Below are positions 12,489-23,598 of a stretch of DNA of 64,000 nt, piece by piece; position 1 is the first letter of the stretch; each line of letters begins with the position of its first letter. Under the pieces are notes generated by a model. The model saw nothing but the letters and a program-made list of their open reading frames with translations, did not search any database and was not told the origin of the DNA. A program made the translations under genes and the position numbers. This DNA comes from Kalmusia sp. IMI 367209 (Eukaryota; Ascomycota; Dothideomycetes; Pleosporales; Didymosphaeriaceae), in NCBI GenBank assembly GCA_027946365.1, contig JAPEUQ010000002.1, positions 1,736,001 to 1,800,000 of the forward strand. The letters run 5' to 3'.

Positions 12489-14606
12489 TTACGCCACATC
12501 CCCCGCAACACCCATAAAAGCCCTCTTCCTTTCCTCAATGACTTGCCTCTGCCTCTTCTCCATTTCCTCTCTCCCCGCACCCCGAACGAATTGCAACAAC
12601 CTCAATGCCCCCGTTGGCGTGACCCCCTCGACTCTCCTCGCCATTCCTACACTCTCTGGTCGCGCTAATTTCAGCGCCTGCTTCTCTTCAAAAGATAGCC
12701 CAAAAATTCCCTCATAGTCCAAGTCCTCAGGCAACTTGAGCCCTTCATCTTTGAGCCAGCGCTGCTGCGAAGCAGTCTGGTACGCGACATAAGGCGCGTA
12801 TGTTGCATTGATTTCAACGCGAGCGTGGATGCGTGGGGAGAAATTGGATATGGCGGGCAGGATGGGCAAGAGGGAGGAGCAAGTGGTGTCGGCCATGCGT
12901 AGGAGGTCATAGGCGGAGCGTTTAGTGCTGTCATTGCGGACGTTGAAGCCGTGCTCGTTCCAGGACTTCCAGCCCATGGTGGTCTCTTGCATTAATTTCG
13001 TTAATGCGGCAATATCATTAGCTTCGTGCTCGAAGGCGGTCCAGCGCTTGTCAGTCACAATACCGACTGCGCGACCCATGGCTGTGAGGCGAGTGTCGGC
13101 GTTGTCGGCACGGGCAGACATGCGATATTCGGAGCGAGAGGTGAACATCCGGTAGGGCTCGGAGACGCCTTTGGTGATAAGGTCGTCAATCATGATGCCG
13201 ATGTAGCCATCTGCTCGGGTGAGGGACATGGGTGCTTTGCCCTGGGAGGCGAGTCCAGCATTGATACCCGCAATAACACCCTGTCCTGCTGCTTCTTCAT
13301 ACCCAGTTGTGCCGTTGATTTGTCCAGCGAGGAACAGTCCGCCTATTCTCTTGGTCTCGAGCGACGAGCGTAGATTCCTAGGATCGACGTAGTCGTATTC
13401 AACGCCATAGCCGGGCTGAAGCATTTTGACATTCTCGAGACCCTTTACAGTCTTGAGCATTGCGTCTTGAACGTCGGCAGGCATTGTCATTGAGATGCCG
13501 TTCGGGTATATAACATCGTTGTCGAAGCCCTCTGGCTCCAACCAAATAATATGCGAAGACTTGTCCGTGAATCGAATAACCTTCGACTCCAGCGACGGAC
13601 AATATCGCGGTCCCTTCACCGTCTCGCGGATATGTATCGACTGGTCCAAATTCTTCCTGATGATCTCATGCATTACCTCGTTCGTCCTCGTCTCGTAATT
13701 AAGCAGCTGGTCCTCCACCTGCACACGCTCGTTCAAGTAGCTAAACGGCGTCGGCGGATCATCGCCCTCCTGTGCCTCCAACACTCCGAAATTGATCGTT
13801 TTCTTATCCAACCTCGGCGGCGTCCCCGTCTTCAACCTCCCCAGCGTAAACCCCGCTTTTCTCAACGACTTGCTCAGTCCAAACGTCGCAGCTTCGCCCA
13901 TGCGCCCGGAGGGATATGCCTCAAGCCCAATATGAATCTCCCCGCCCAAGAACGTCCCCGTGGTAATAACCACTTGCGACGCAGGAATAACCTGCCCGCT
14001 CTCCAAGCGCACACCCGTAATCTTGCCATACCTCCCCCACGCCCTCTCCCCTCTCTATCCACAATTATGTCCGCCACACTCCCCTCCACCACGCTCAACC
14101 CTCTATATCCCAGCATCTCCTCTTTCATATACTTCTTATACAGACTCCTGTCAATTTGTGCCCTGGGTCCCCACACCGCAGGCCCTTTCTTGCGATTCAG
14201 CACGCGAAACTGCACACCAGCCTTGTCCACAATGCGCCCAACTACGCCGTCTAACGCATCGATCTCGCGAAGCATAGTGCCCTTGCCGATGCCGCCGAAG
14301 GAAGGATTGCATGAGCATACGCCGAGGTTGTGTACGGAGGGGGTGATGAGTGCGGTGCGCGCGCCGGAGCGGGCTGCTGCGGCAGAGGCTTCGCAGCCTG
14401 CGTGGCCGCCTCCGATGACGATAACATCGTAAGGACTGTGAAAAGGTTAGGCATTCGCAATTGGAGGCTGAGGGGGAGGAGTGAGGGCGAGTGTACTTTT
14501 CTGCGCCGGAGACGGTAGCGAAGGTCCTGCGAGGGCGATTGATGGACCGGACGCGGGGTGCGTGGCCCCAGAGCGTGCGCGCCCTTTGGGGAACTATTCG
14601 ATTCAT
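12489..14606 (-). CDS. MTO1: mitochondrial tRNA uridine-modifying protein MTO1/GidA, one-base frame break
   Basis: FAD protein that, with the GTPase MSS1, installs the 5-(carboxymethyl)aminomethyl-type modification on wobble U34 of mitochondrial tRNAs. Exon 1 is 14606-14497, intron 14496-14436 (61 bases, branch CCTAAC), exon 2 14435-12489; about 685 residues, normal for the family. The N-terminal 35 residues are Arg-rich and look like a mitochondrial presequence. The FAD Rossmann motif [11 protein letters not shown] follows directly after the splice. Both GidA signatures are present: [12 protein letters not shown], and the glycine-rich stretch starting [17 protein letters not shown]. The frame breaks by one base at a C5 run on the plus strand (14034-14038). 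One more base there restores continuity between ADIIVDREG and the ITGVRLESG frame. A 41-base intron would also fit the phase, but it lacks a branch site. Confidence 0.92.
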
Positions 14607-15143
14607 TGTGAGGGATGCAGGTCTTATCCGTGGAGGTGACGAAAAAAAGTTGGGGGGTGGACGCGGAGGTGCTAAGGGTTCGCCGCAACACGATCACGTG
14701 GTGCATCTTTGATGGATTTACGCGTGCAGCAGACAAGGCGAATTGAACGACTCTGGGTGTTCCCTGATTCCCTGCTCACATGTCGACGATGCACATAATG
14801 AATACATAAGAAATCTGCACGATTGCGTGACGATGAAGCGGAAAAAGTACCATTGTTGACGCCAACCAACGCTCCCACATTCCCAGTCCGTACCAGAGCG
14901 GAGATAATACATATGAAAGTGCACATGTAGTGTACAAACAGCCTCAATACATGTCTCCAGTTCAACCTTCCTCCACTGCCGCAAGGCGGAGCCTACTCTG
15001 AGCAATCCGATTCGCAATCCATGCGCAACAATCCCCAAAACGGCAAGCGCAAGTAGCGACGCAGCCATAATCGTACGATATCAAAACTCTCAATTATAAT
15101 TCTTAGTTCAAAATGGGCGAAGAAGGCGGTTTGAGGAGGGAAT
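14607..15143. other. intergenic with one doubtful small ORF
   Basis: Between MTO1 and RIM1. The minus frame 14718-15068 (116 codons) begins with a 25-residue hydrophobic stretch (MAASLLALAVLGIVAHGLRI) and could be a tiny membrane protein, but the rest is compositionally poor and no homology is recognised. The remainder should hold the MTO1 promoter and RIM1 3' end. Confidence 0.35.
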
Positions 15144-15831
15144 CTAGCCGGAGGCCTCCTGGACGACGCCCTCGTCGTTGACGTCGACTTCTTCTGTCCT
15201 TGGCTTGGAGATGACCTCGAAGTTCCCTGAGAAGAAGGTCAGCTTCGACAATACTATGCGATTGTGGTGTAGGGATAGTCCAACGTACTTGCGATCAAGC
15301 TGAGGTTGGAGCGCTTGCTGCCTTCAGCGTCGGTATACGACTCCATGCGCGCATCCGCATCAACGTAGAGAAGCGAACTGTAACAAGTTTTCGTCAGCGC
15401 AAGCTCTTCACAAACCACAAGTGACCTTCCAATCTGCTGAACAATTCCCAATCTCTTTCATCCGAAGCTCCTACTCTTTCTCAACCATCTCTTCCCTCAA
15501 TGACCTATACCATTATCTCTCCTCGACCCCCAACCCAATGAATCTGTTAGACTTACCCCTTCGGCAAACTCATCAAGAAGTCCTTCTGCTTCCCCTCCAC
15601 AAAGCTCGCAACGCGGAACCAGCTCGTCTTCTGGTTCTCGCCCTTGCCAAAGCTGCTTCCGATCACATATCGCACAAGCGTCCTCTCATTGCTGACCGTG
15701 ACTTCTTCGGGTGCGACACCAAGACGACCAACGATCGACATGCGCGCAAGCGACGCGCGGGGCGTGGTGCTGAAAGCGCGCGTGGCGGTTGCGAAGCGGG
15801 CGGGGGCGGCGCGGAAGGTCTGGGAGAACAT
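15144..15831 (-). CDS. RIM1: mitochondrial single-stranded DNA-binding protein
   Basis: SSB-family OB-fold protein needed for mitochondrial DNA maintenance. Three exons (minus): 15831-15557, 15377-15289, 15226-15144; introns of 179 and 62 bases, 148 residues. The start at 15831 gives an amphipathic Arg/Ala/Phe-rich presequence (MFSQTFRAAPARFATATRAF). The OB-fold reads from SIVGRLGVAPEEV through KTSWFRVASFVEGKQ and YVDADARMESYTD to SNLSLIARNFEVI, the normal order of an SSB fold. Phase is continuous at both joins. The acidic tail is short. It lies in the same direction as MTO1 and WDR70 with separate promoters. Confidence 0.93.
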
Positions 15832-16150
15832 CGTTTCGGTGGGAACTTGTGTCGCGTTGATATTTCAAGAGGATAGGAAGATGAGTTGATGGTGTAGGAG
15901 GTTCGTGGGGTATAACGGCGTATGACGAGGTGTGGGTTCGCGTTCAACTTTTGGTGTCGATGCGTCGCTGGTTACCGCTTTCGGACGGCCCCTATCGCGT
16001 GGGACGTGTTTGCCAAGAAATCACATGCTTACCTTCCTGTAAGCAATAGTACAACGAATGTGGTTCTTATTATCTAAATTCGGGTATATTTATCTCAAGT
16101 CTTAACGCCGCAATGCAATGCTTTTTCTTTTCCTAGTTGATGCATATTGC
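15832..16150. other. intergenic, RIM1 promoter / WDR70 3' end
   Basis: 319 bases on the minus-strand side between WDR70 and RIM1. Nothing distinctive seen. Confidence 0.4.
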
Positions 16151-17875
16151 TCATCGCTTCGCTCTCTTGGCTTCCGGCTCATCATCGTCACTATCATAGT
16201 CCTTGAAAACAGCTTTCGGCTGCGTCTTGTCCCACGCGCCTGTGAAAACGTTCTTCTCACCTTCCTTTGGCGCATACTTGAGCAGTGCCTCTCTCGGGTC
16301 TTCATCTCGCATACTACTCAACTCAATGTTCTCTCTCACGTACTTCTCATCAGGCGTCGACTTTGCGAAAGGTGTCGTAGCAGGAATATGAGGTCTTCTT
16401 GGATCTCTCGACTTGCCTGAGGCTGTGAGACCGACAGTGGGATGCCGCGAGGCAAAGGAACCCGGAGCGGGTCCAGGTTTGCCGCCGGGCTCTACAGCAT
16501 CGCCCGACATACCCAATGGATCCATGTCGGTTGTGAAGTTAGGATCATCGTCGAGATGTCGTTTCTTGGGGGCCTTGCTGAGAATGGTGAGGGCACCGGC
16601 AGTAGAGAGCTTGGGATTGAAGAGAATAATGGTTTGGCCGTTGGCGGAACCGGCGAATATTTGGTTGAGCTTGGGATGCCAGTTGACTGTGACGAGCGGC
16701 GATCCTGGTGTGACTGGGGTTACTAGCTCTGGTCGAAGAGTCGCAGGGTTCAGGATATGAAGATGGCCAGTTTCAGAGCCTGTAATGACGCTCCCAGAAT
16801 TGGGCGCGAATTTGATGTTCGATGTCGGATACTGGGATGATGTCGAAGCATGGGATGTTGTGTTGACAGGTGTCTTGAACTTTCGGGTGTCCCATAGTTT
16901 GATCGTATCGTCGCCGCCGCGAGTGATGACCAACCGGCCATCTGAGCTGATGTCCAAGCCGCTCGTCCATGTATCCTTTACGTGGGCATCGCGTATCTCG
17001 CCGGTTGGGCGGTGATAGGGCCCTTCACCACCCCACATGACAAGACTTCCGTCAAGCGCAGCCGACACGATGATGCTGCCGTTACCCTCCGAAGCCATAC
17101 CCCAGGCAATAGCAGTCATTCTTGTCATACCCGCCGAGCCTGCCGCCCTCGACTTATGCACCACAACCTCTTCCTGTTTCAAGCTCTTGTTGACGTCCCA
17201 TATACGTACGGTGCTGTCCGTTCCTGCTGTGACGAAGCGATCCCTATTTGACGGATGCCACGCTGCGCTTGTGATCTCCGATGTATGTCCCTTGGTATTC
17301 AGCTTGTCCCTCAAGTACATATCCCCTTTAACGAATTCCTTAATCATATCTCCATCTCTGCTGAACAATCGCGCTTGTGGTGTCGCTGTGATAACAAGAA
17401 ATTGGCCGCCCGAATGCGGGCTGAAGACAACCTGGTGTATCGCATGCGCCTCTGCGGTCGCGGATGGCTTCGTAGCAAACGGGTCGACAGTCTTGAATGC
17501 GCGAATGGTCGTAGGCGTCAGCGCGGACAAATCATGCAGCTTGAGCGTAGAATCCGTGGAGCCGGTCACCAGGCGCGTGCCCGAAGGGTCGAGGGTGATG
17601 GTGGTGACGGCGCGGTCGTGCGTCTTGATGAGAAGTTCGTGTGAGACCGGGAACTCATCCTCGTCATCGCTATCATCGCTGTCATCGTCATCACTGTCCT
17701 CGTCTGACTCTGGCTCTTTGACTGCAGCCTGCTTGCTCTCATCCACAATCTTGCGCCGGCAGCGCTCGATTTGCGCCTCGACGTTTACGGAAGAATCTTT
17801 CTTCCCAAACGAGGAAGGCACGTACTGGCGCAGGGCCTCGTCGTCTGCCGAAAAGTCAACATCCATAGCTGACAA
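16151..17875 (-). CDS. WD40-repeat protein, WDR70/GAD-1 family
   Basis: A 574-residue single-exon nuclear WD40 protein of the WDR70 family. In fission yeast and human this protein acts with the Cul4-type ubiquitin ligase machinery in chromatin and double-strand-break repair. An N-terminal segment with a strongly acidic Asp/Ser run (about residues 55-75) precedes the propeller. WD repeats run from about 80 to 450, with SGTRLVTGSTDSTLKLHDL, RDRFVTAGTDSTVRIWDV and DGRLVITRGGDDTIKLWDT. The C-terminal signature is present (RRPHIPATTPFAKSTPDEKY, then MRDEDPREALLKYA) and the protein ends in a basic KRAKR tail, probably a nuclear signal. A second in-frame ATG three codons later could also be used. 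Confidence 0.93.
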   Translation of the reverse strand: MSAMDVDFSADDEALRQYVPSSFGKKDSSVNVEAQIERCRRKIVDESKQAAVKEPESDEDSDDDDSDDSDDEDEFPVSHELLIKTHDRAVTTITLDPSGTRLVTGSTDSTLKLHDLSALTPTTIRAFKTVDPFATKPSATAEAHAIHQVVFSPHSGGQFLVITATPQARLFSRDGDMIKEFVKGDMYLRDKLNTKGHTSEITSAAWHPSNRDRFVTAGTDSTVRIWDVNKSLKQEEVVVHKSRAAGSAGMTRMTAIAWGMASEGNGSIIVSAALDGSLVMWGGEGPYHRPTGEIRDAHVKDTWTSGLDISSDGRLVITRGGDDTIKLWDTRKFKTPVNTTSHASTSSQYPTSNIKFAPNSGSVITGSETGHLHILNPATLRPELVTPVTPGSPLVTVNWHPKLNQIFAGSANGQTIILFNPKLSTAGALTILSKAPKKRHLDDDPNFTTDMDPLGMSGDAVEPGGKPGPAPGSFASRHPTVGLTASGKSRDPRRPHIPATTPFAKSTPDEKYVRENIELSSMRDEDPREALLKYAPKEGEKNVFTGAWDKTQPKAVFKDYDSDDDEPEAKRAKR

Positions 17876-18342
17876 TTAGCGTGTTGGAATTAGTGAAGGG
17901 CGTGCATGCGGAGTGGACGAGAAACGCGTGATGACATAATGCACGAAGCGGGAGCTACTCGCTAGCGTGGCAAGCCGCGCTGACAGTGGACTGTAGCAGC
18001 TGCTCAAACACCACTATGACAAATGCGGACATATGTCGTTGCTCTTTCGGGTCGCATGTCGAACCCAAACATGCATCTCGTGCGAAGTGTATGTAAAAAT
18101 GATGACTTTGTCAGCTCAGCTTCAGCTTTTTTTGGTAATGCGCATAGAGTGGTGCAGTATTATAGCTATAGCCCTGACGACATTGACCAGACGGAGAAGG
18201 GCCTGAGGAAGTATATAAAAAGACCTCGCCCATTCCATAATAATCATCAGTGCAAATTATTCAACTCAAGACTCTTGATAATCCCTTTACATCAGATTAT
18301 TGCACTGCTAACATATATTGTCCTTCCTTGACCACCACGACC
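17876..18342. other. divergent promoter region WDR70 / SDR
   Basis: 467 bases between divergently transcribed WDR70 (minus) and the SDR gene (plus). It contains a TATA box for the SDR at 18212-18219; the rest shows no obvious motif. Confidence 0.5.
18212..18219 (+). promoter_or_regulatory. TATA box of the SDR gene
   Basis: TATATAAA about 125 bases before the SDR start codon at 18343, in a pyrimidine-rich leader. A plausible core promoter. Confidence 0.5.
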
Positions 18343-19099
18343 ATGTCCGCGTCCCGTGCTATAGTGGTATTTGGCTCCGGTCCAGGCATCGGAAACCATA
18401 CCGCCGCTGAGTTTGCATCCCACGGCTTCGACCACGTCATTCTACTCGCCCGCAACGAACAACGCCTCAAGAACGACGATGCAACCTTCGTCACTAAAGC
18501 TAGCCCGAACGTGAAAGTTGACACACTGCGCCTCGACCTCTCGAACCTCTCTTCTATTCCAGGGGTCCTGAAGCAAATTGAGCAGCTCACCAAAGGAGAA
18601 GAGCTGGAAGTCATGTTCTTCAACGCCGCAAGGGTAAAGCCGAACGGCGTGCTAGAAGTCGCTGTGGAGGAGATTGAAGAAGATTTCAAGGTATATTTAC
18701 AGTTCTCGCTCTCCAAATACTATGACCTATCAGCTCATCAACCTACAGACTACAAACCTCGCCCTCTACGTCATCGCTCAATGGGCCATACCTCGGCTAC
18801 AAGCCCTCAAGAAATCCAACCCTTCTTCTAAGCCTAGCCTGCTTGTAACAAATAGCCACCTACCATGGGATCCTGCACCACCATTCCTGTCTCTTTCCCT
18901 TACAAAGGCCTCGCAGCGCAATATGGTGCAAAATTTCAGCCGAGCATTCCTTGCTAAGGACGGCGTGCATGTGGGGCTGATCAGCGTTGAGGGTATTGTT
19001 GCGCCGGAAAAAGAAAATTTAAATCCTAAGAATATCGCGGAGAAGGCGTATGGGTTCTACGAGGCTGCGGAGGGGCTAGAGGTTAATATCAAGGCGTAG
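18343..19099 (+). CDS. atypical short-chain dehydrogenase/reductase
   Basis: 232 residues in two exons, 18343-18690 and 18749-19099; the 58-base intron has a CTCATC/CAACC-rich tail and phase 0 on both sides. It keeps the SDR nucleotide-binding start, FGSGPGIGNHTAAEF, with GSGPGIG standing in for TGxxxGIG. The acidic motif LRLDLSNLSSI is in place. FFNAA replaces the usual NNAG. The catalytic YxxxK is not visible: the position aligned to it reads LSLTK, keeping Lys but with Leu for Tyr. The protein may be a binding or regulatory SDR rather than an active dehydrogenase. An in-frame ATG at 18250 lies downstream of the TATA box but would add an unrelated N-terminus, so 18343 is preferred. Confidence 0.85.
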
Positions 19100-20139
19100 C
19101 CGGATCTTTACATGTGGTCAATCATGTGAACGGGAAGGTCCTTGAGAGCTTGTTACGATTATGCTTCATAGTGAGAGCTAATGAGTGTTGTGTTTGAGCT
19201 TCAAATTGTCATTTTTAGACTGAAATATTGCGTTGTAGAAGACGAATTCTACGGTAGCGAGCTGAGTGTTGCGTAAAAAGTCCATTACTACGAACTTATA
19301 CGTCACACACGCCTTTAGTACCCACTCTTTCGATCCCCTTCCCACCCATCACCCCACTTCCATCATCGAACAGATCCCATATGCCTGCGAGAATTGACCC
19401 TCCAATCGACATCGGCGCCGAAATCATACACCCCCTGGGCCTCAGGCCAAATCTACTACGATACCAACTCAGGCGGCACTCTTCACTACCGAACACAATC
19501 ACCAGTACTGGGTGGTATGATCGAATTTGGCAACTTTGCAGATGCGTGCTTCGTGAATGATGGCGCATTTGTGTCCCCTTCACTCAAATTCCCCCGGCCC
19601 CGTTTTCAAGCTTCACACATTTTGTCATATTATGTCTACGACTTTCATCTATGCGTCTACTATACAGCCACCGCACGCGTAATCCTTCTGCCCATAGCCC
19701 CAGCAACCGCAGTCAGAACAACCGGCAAGGCCCATTGCATTACCTGATGGCAGCTCAATTGAAATTCTTCCGTGCATTTGTCGAAGTAGGCTTGGCCATC
19801 CTCAAATTCAATTCATCCATTGACAATCTCTCAAATCGTTCGTCGACCTACAGATCTGACAAAGCGTTGACCGGCATCTGCGCTAGCACCCTAAATATGG
19901 CGTACCGCGGTGTTGCATGATGACTCACGTTTCGTTCAAGTCACACTGAAGCGGATATGAGCTCGTGAGTCCGGCGAGTGGACTACTCTGAATTTGAGGT
20001 CGACGCGCCTTCTGAAGGTATAATTTTCGTGCTGCATCCTCTACTCCTGCTTTCCCTGCTTTCAAGACATATATTTCCAATTCACAATCTATATGAACAA
20101 CCCCAAAAACTGTTTTTCATAGCTATCAATCACTTCACG
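19100..20139. other. intergenic, no gene supported
   Basis: About 1 kb. Open frames overlap on both strands around 19296-19747, but none has a known motif and they shadow one another. The stretch 19978-20139 is in frame with the following gene and hydrophobic, but is better read as its 5' leader. Confidence 0.4.
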
Positions 20140-21009
20140 ATGTCGCATTCCGATGGACAGGACGAGTTCCGATCGACCTGGAGTTCTCAGGCAAAACTGT
20201 GGTCAGAGAAGGAATACTCAATACACCAGTGTTTCCAGACATGGCCGAAGGATTTTGAAGACTTGAAGAATTATATTAATAAATACGTTGAGCGATTTTC
20301 AAGCCTAGACTTGAAACATACTTGGAAAAACCTACAAGATTATGACGTATGGCTTGAGGGACTACCAAGGCAAGACAGCCAGTCGAAACCCGACGAGAAT
20401 AATACACCTTACGAGACACGATACAAACAAAAAATCTTCGATTTCATGGTTGAGATAGCCAGAGAGCTTGGTAAAGATCCCCATAGCTTGGTACATCCGG
20501 CGGAGTTGAGATACTATCTATTAGGGTTGGCCGGGAAGCAGAGATGGGATTGGCCGGCCAAGGGAAAAGAGTTGGAGATATTCGATAGTAAGAAAACACC
20601 CTTCGCGAAACGAGAAAAGCTCTTCTTCAGAACATACAATGAGTACGTTAAGGGGACCCAGCCAAAATATCGACTGGCATGCTTATGCATCCTGCGGTCG
20701 CAGTTTAAACAAGGTTCAGAATTTGACTGTCTTTGCCTTCGACCACAAGGCAAGGTGAGTCATTCTTTGTCTTCTTCCCTTCGGTGTGCTATGGCTGCTG
20801 GCGAGACTATCTGGACAGATGAGAAGGCCCGACGTCATGTGGTTGTCCTTTTTGGGGACGCAATACGGTGGCTTTTTCAAGAATCACAGGATGGACCAGC
20901 GAATGGAGAGGCATATAGAGCTATGGCTTTTGAAAAATTGGGAATTCCACGAGAGGAGTGGGGTATGAGATGGGAGCTTCGAGACGTTTGCCAACATAAG
21001 CGTGAATAG
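20140..21009 (+). CDS. hypothetical protein, unknown function
   Basis: About 265-290 residues, not recognised. The start at 20140 (MSHSDGQDEFRSTW) is preferred over an in-frame ATG at 19978 because it opens a hydrophilic Trp/Lys/Glu-rich globular-looking protein; the upstream codons encode a leader-like hydrophobic run. A GTGAGT donor at 20755 could pair with an AAG acceptor ending 20826, removing 72 bases in frame; the better-looking CAG acceptor at 20818 would switch frame and end early, so I keep the frame ending at 21009. The Cys-rich patch LACLCILRSQF and CLCLRPQG lies just before this site. No transmembrane segment or signal peptide. Confidence 0.55.
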   Translation: MSHSDGQDEFRSTWSSQAKLWSEKEYSIHQCFQTWPKDFEDLKNYINKYVERFSSLDLKHTWKNLQDYDVWLEGLPRQDSQSKPDENNTPYETRYKQKIFDFMVEIARELGKDPHSLVHPAELRYYLLGLAGKQRWDWPAKGKELEIFDSKKTPFAKREKLFFRTYNEYVKGTQPKYRLACLCILRSQFKQGSEFDCLCLRPQGKVSHSLSSSLRCAMAAGETIWTDEKARRHVVVLFGDAIRWLFQESQDGPANGEAYRAMAFEKLGIPREEWGMRWELRDVCQHKRE

Positions 21010-22497
21010 GATGGTTTGGACATGTGGAGTATGTAGCGAGGCAGGACAACGAACAAATGGATATAGGGTATCCGTACAATACATTAGCTTAGAGGGGTAG
21101 AATTCTAGGGGACGGAATAAATCAATCAAAACCTTTCTGTTGTTGTCGTTTCCAATTTTAGACTCATTGCCCAGTCAGAGCGTGATTTCTCCTCGGTATC
21201 GATAAAAGCCTAGGCTGATGAACTTCATGGATGTGACATCGAACAAAGTGTATGGGTGTAGAAGGACTTTCTAAGACTATAACATAAATGGTAGATAGAC
21301 TGCGAACGACAATTTTCCGACTGCAACTTCACATGCTCTTCAAATTTCTCTTCGGCGGTTGTCTCGATTGCCTTTCAAGCGTTCGTGAGATTCGAGTCCC
21401 TGGGCGTAGGAAGCTATTCTTTATCTATCAGTCCTCATTTCACTGTATTGCGAACTGTTGTTGCCGACGGCAATCCAGGTTGCGCTATGCTTCTTCATGT
21501 AGATGATAGACATGCTCCTAATTTTTGTTTTCTTTCGCATCCTCTGCCTCTAGCGGTTAAAACTTGGCATCGGTCTCGTTTGCCTTGATCGTACTGGTCG
21601 TGCATCGCGCGATTACTATGAGCGCGGGGTCTATATATGTGGATATTTCAAGTATTAGTAGCAACAGTGCAGGGTGGCGGACTTGCCTCTGTCACTTCGT
21701 ATGGAATGTTAACTGCAGAAGTAAAAGCGTCGTTATCACAGCTCTATATGAATCCTTTGAGTCACGGATGCGGCACACTTTGACTATTAAGTCTGTGTAA
21801 CCTCCATTCTTAGGGCTGTATCCGTATAACCTGGAGCCAACGCGGGACATCCCCACGGCACTGAAGACTCATCACGGCTATGCACGGCAGTGACAACAAT
21901 GACAACAATGCACCACAGTTTACCATGCAAGAGACGAGATGATTCCGCGCACGTAGAAAAGCCCATCTAAGCACCTGTACTACGCTCCAGCTACGATTGC
22001 CCAACGCCATACAGTATTCAACCCTTTGAACTGAGCCTCGCCGCAAGTTTGTCCAGGGAAGAAGACCATTTTGGGACAAATGCTAGATATCGATTTGGAA
22101 AATAAATGGAAGTGTTTTGAAAACGCGGCTAGAGGACGGGTAAAGGTGGCTGTTAAGGTGCCTCACGGACTTATGCGCTTGGTTGATGTATATATACGAC
22201 GCCGCCACCGAAGAGCTTAAACAAGGTACAAAGCATCTGTTCAAGCATTTCAAAAGGTGCCAGATGAATATTCTTGCCGATCTTGGTGTTGCCAGCAAAC
22301 GAGCGCAGGGAGAAGTGTTCCCGAGCAGTTGTGCTGGCTGAGATCATGGCAATTTAGTGGACGGGAGTTGGTTCCCGAACTAGTAGGATAAGTTGGTAGG
22401 ATGGATCGAGGACAGCTTGGCAGGAAAGAATCTTCGTCATGTCATTGCAATTAATAAAAGCGGTAGCATGCGAACTTATCTCCTTGAATTCAGCGGC
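21010..22497. other. intergenic, no gene supported
   Basis: About 1.5 kb, AT-rich. Frames at 21288-21800 (plus) and 21810-22298 (minus) are short, cysteine-rich by chance and lack motifs. No repeat or RNA gene recognised. The final part is the 3' side of the PAP2 gene. Confidence 0.4.
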
Positions 22498-23598
22498 CTA
22501 CTTTCCCCCCTCCTCATCCCCCTCTTCAATATCATCGAGCTCATATTCCCCTACCCCACTGATACGCTGTTCCTCATCCTTCAGCTTACTGAATCCAACT
22601 ATAGAGTCTGCAGGATTCGGATACGGAGTCGCACACTTGCTGTTCCTCAGCGGCGGATAGTATCGCCTATACGTGTAATATGCAACCAGTATGCCAAGCA
22701 AAGACCCCGTCGAAACATCGTAAACATCGTGACGATAATCCTCGCAGCGCGATATCGCAATCAGCGCAGCCCCCAACAGAGGTGCAAGTGCAAGCAATAC
22801 GCGCGCGAGATCGGTGCGCGGCCTGAAGACGTGGCACTGCCCTGCCAAAAACAGTGCTAGGTAGCCCAACCCGCTGAACGCGAAGCTGCTGTGCCCTGAG
22901 GGGAAGCTGCGCCATCCATCATGTAGCACATGATGATTCTCCTCCGTGCAGACTTTATAGGTGACGAGCTGGTGATCTGGTGTCCCTGGCTCTGGCTTGC
23001 AGCGTGCGATGAGATCGGGTCGTGGTCTTGCCGACGGCGTTCTTGATGAGGTCGGTGATGAAGAGCGTGAGGATGAGCGAGATGAACCAGCCGAGGATGG
23101 TAACGTGCGATTTGTGGGCGCCGGGGCGAACGACGAGGGCCCAGACAATGAGGGTGCCAAGGGGCACAGCGCCCGCGTAGATGAAGAGCCATGCTGCAAA
23201 GCTTGTCAATCTTCCGAGTGGGCGATTCGATGGATGTGATGCTGCATACTGACTGATACACGCTCTACGTCTGCGTGAGGGTATTGTATCGAGAGGTTAT
23301 CGAGGGAGAACATGCGGTGGAAGGGCTCGCCCAGGAGTTGGATCTGAGGAGGTTAGACGGTCACCATTCAAGCTTTCTTAGCGATTGGACGCACCACAAT
23401 CCACCCTGCAATGAGAATTGCGAGACCAACATAGTCAGAAGCATATGAGCGCTAGGAGAATATTATCAGCTTCGATCATGCACTGAAGCGTACGACAGCT
23501 TGCCATACCTGCCAGAAGCGCGCTGCAGCGCCTACGAATCCGGGAGATTGTGCGAGAGATGCATTACGCCTAGTAGAGGAATTCGCTGGAGTAGGCAT
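22498..23598 (-). CDS. PAP2-type lipid phosphate phosphatase (DPP1/LPP1-like), one-base frame break
   Basis: Integral membrane phosphatase removing phosphate from lipids such as phosphatidate or diacylglycerol pyrophosphate, facing the lumen of ER or vacuole. Exons (minus): 23598-23509, 23451-23398, 23343-23262, 23193-22498; introns of 57, 54 and 68 bases. Hydrophobic segments include LAILIAGWI and WLFIYAGAVPLGTLIVWAL. The three catalytic motifs are present: K-x6-RP (KNAVG then RPRPD), PSGH in SFPSGHSSF, and SR-x5-H-x3-D in SRCEDYRHDVYD. Between KNAVG and RPRPD the frame shifts by one extra base at 23028-23029. A 40-base intron there would delete the first catalytic motif, so a one-base error or mutation is likelier. 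About 306 residues, with an acidic tail. Confidence 0.88.

Noticed and set aside
14000..14075. 41-base intron to repair MTO1
   Set aside because: Phase fits, but the interval is purine-rich, has no branch site and would cut into a normal surface loop; a one-base homopolymer change is simpler.
13551..14432. Plus-strand 293-codon ORF across MTO1
   Set aside because: Shadow of MTO1, which matches its family along its whole length on the minus strand.
14718..15068. Minus ORF with hydrophobic N-terminus between MTO1 and RIM1
   Set aside because: Only the first 30 residues look protein-like; no family, splice partner or conserved end. Listed as a doubtful ORF in the intergenic note only.
17037..17879. 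Plus-strand 280-codon ORF across WDR70
   Set aside because: Complement of WDR70; its Ser runs mirror the acidic Asp/Ser segment of the real gene.
19296..19920. Overlapping ORFs upstream of the 20140 gene
   Set aside because: Frames on both strands overlap, none has a motif; a relic is possible but not supportable.
21380..21400. Possible tRNA B-box (GATTCGAGTCC)
   Set aside because: No A-box at the right distance and no foldable acceptor stem was found.
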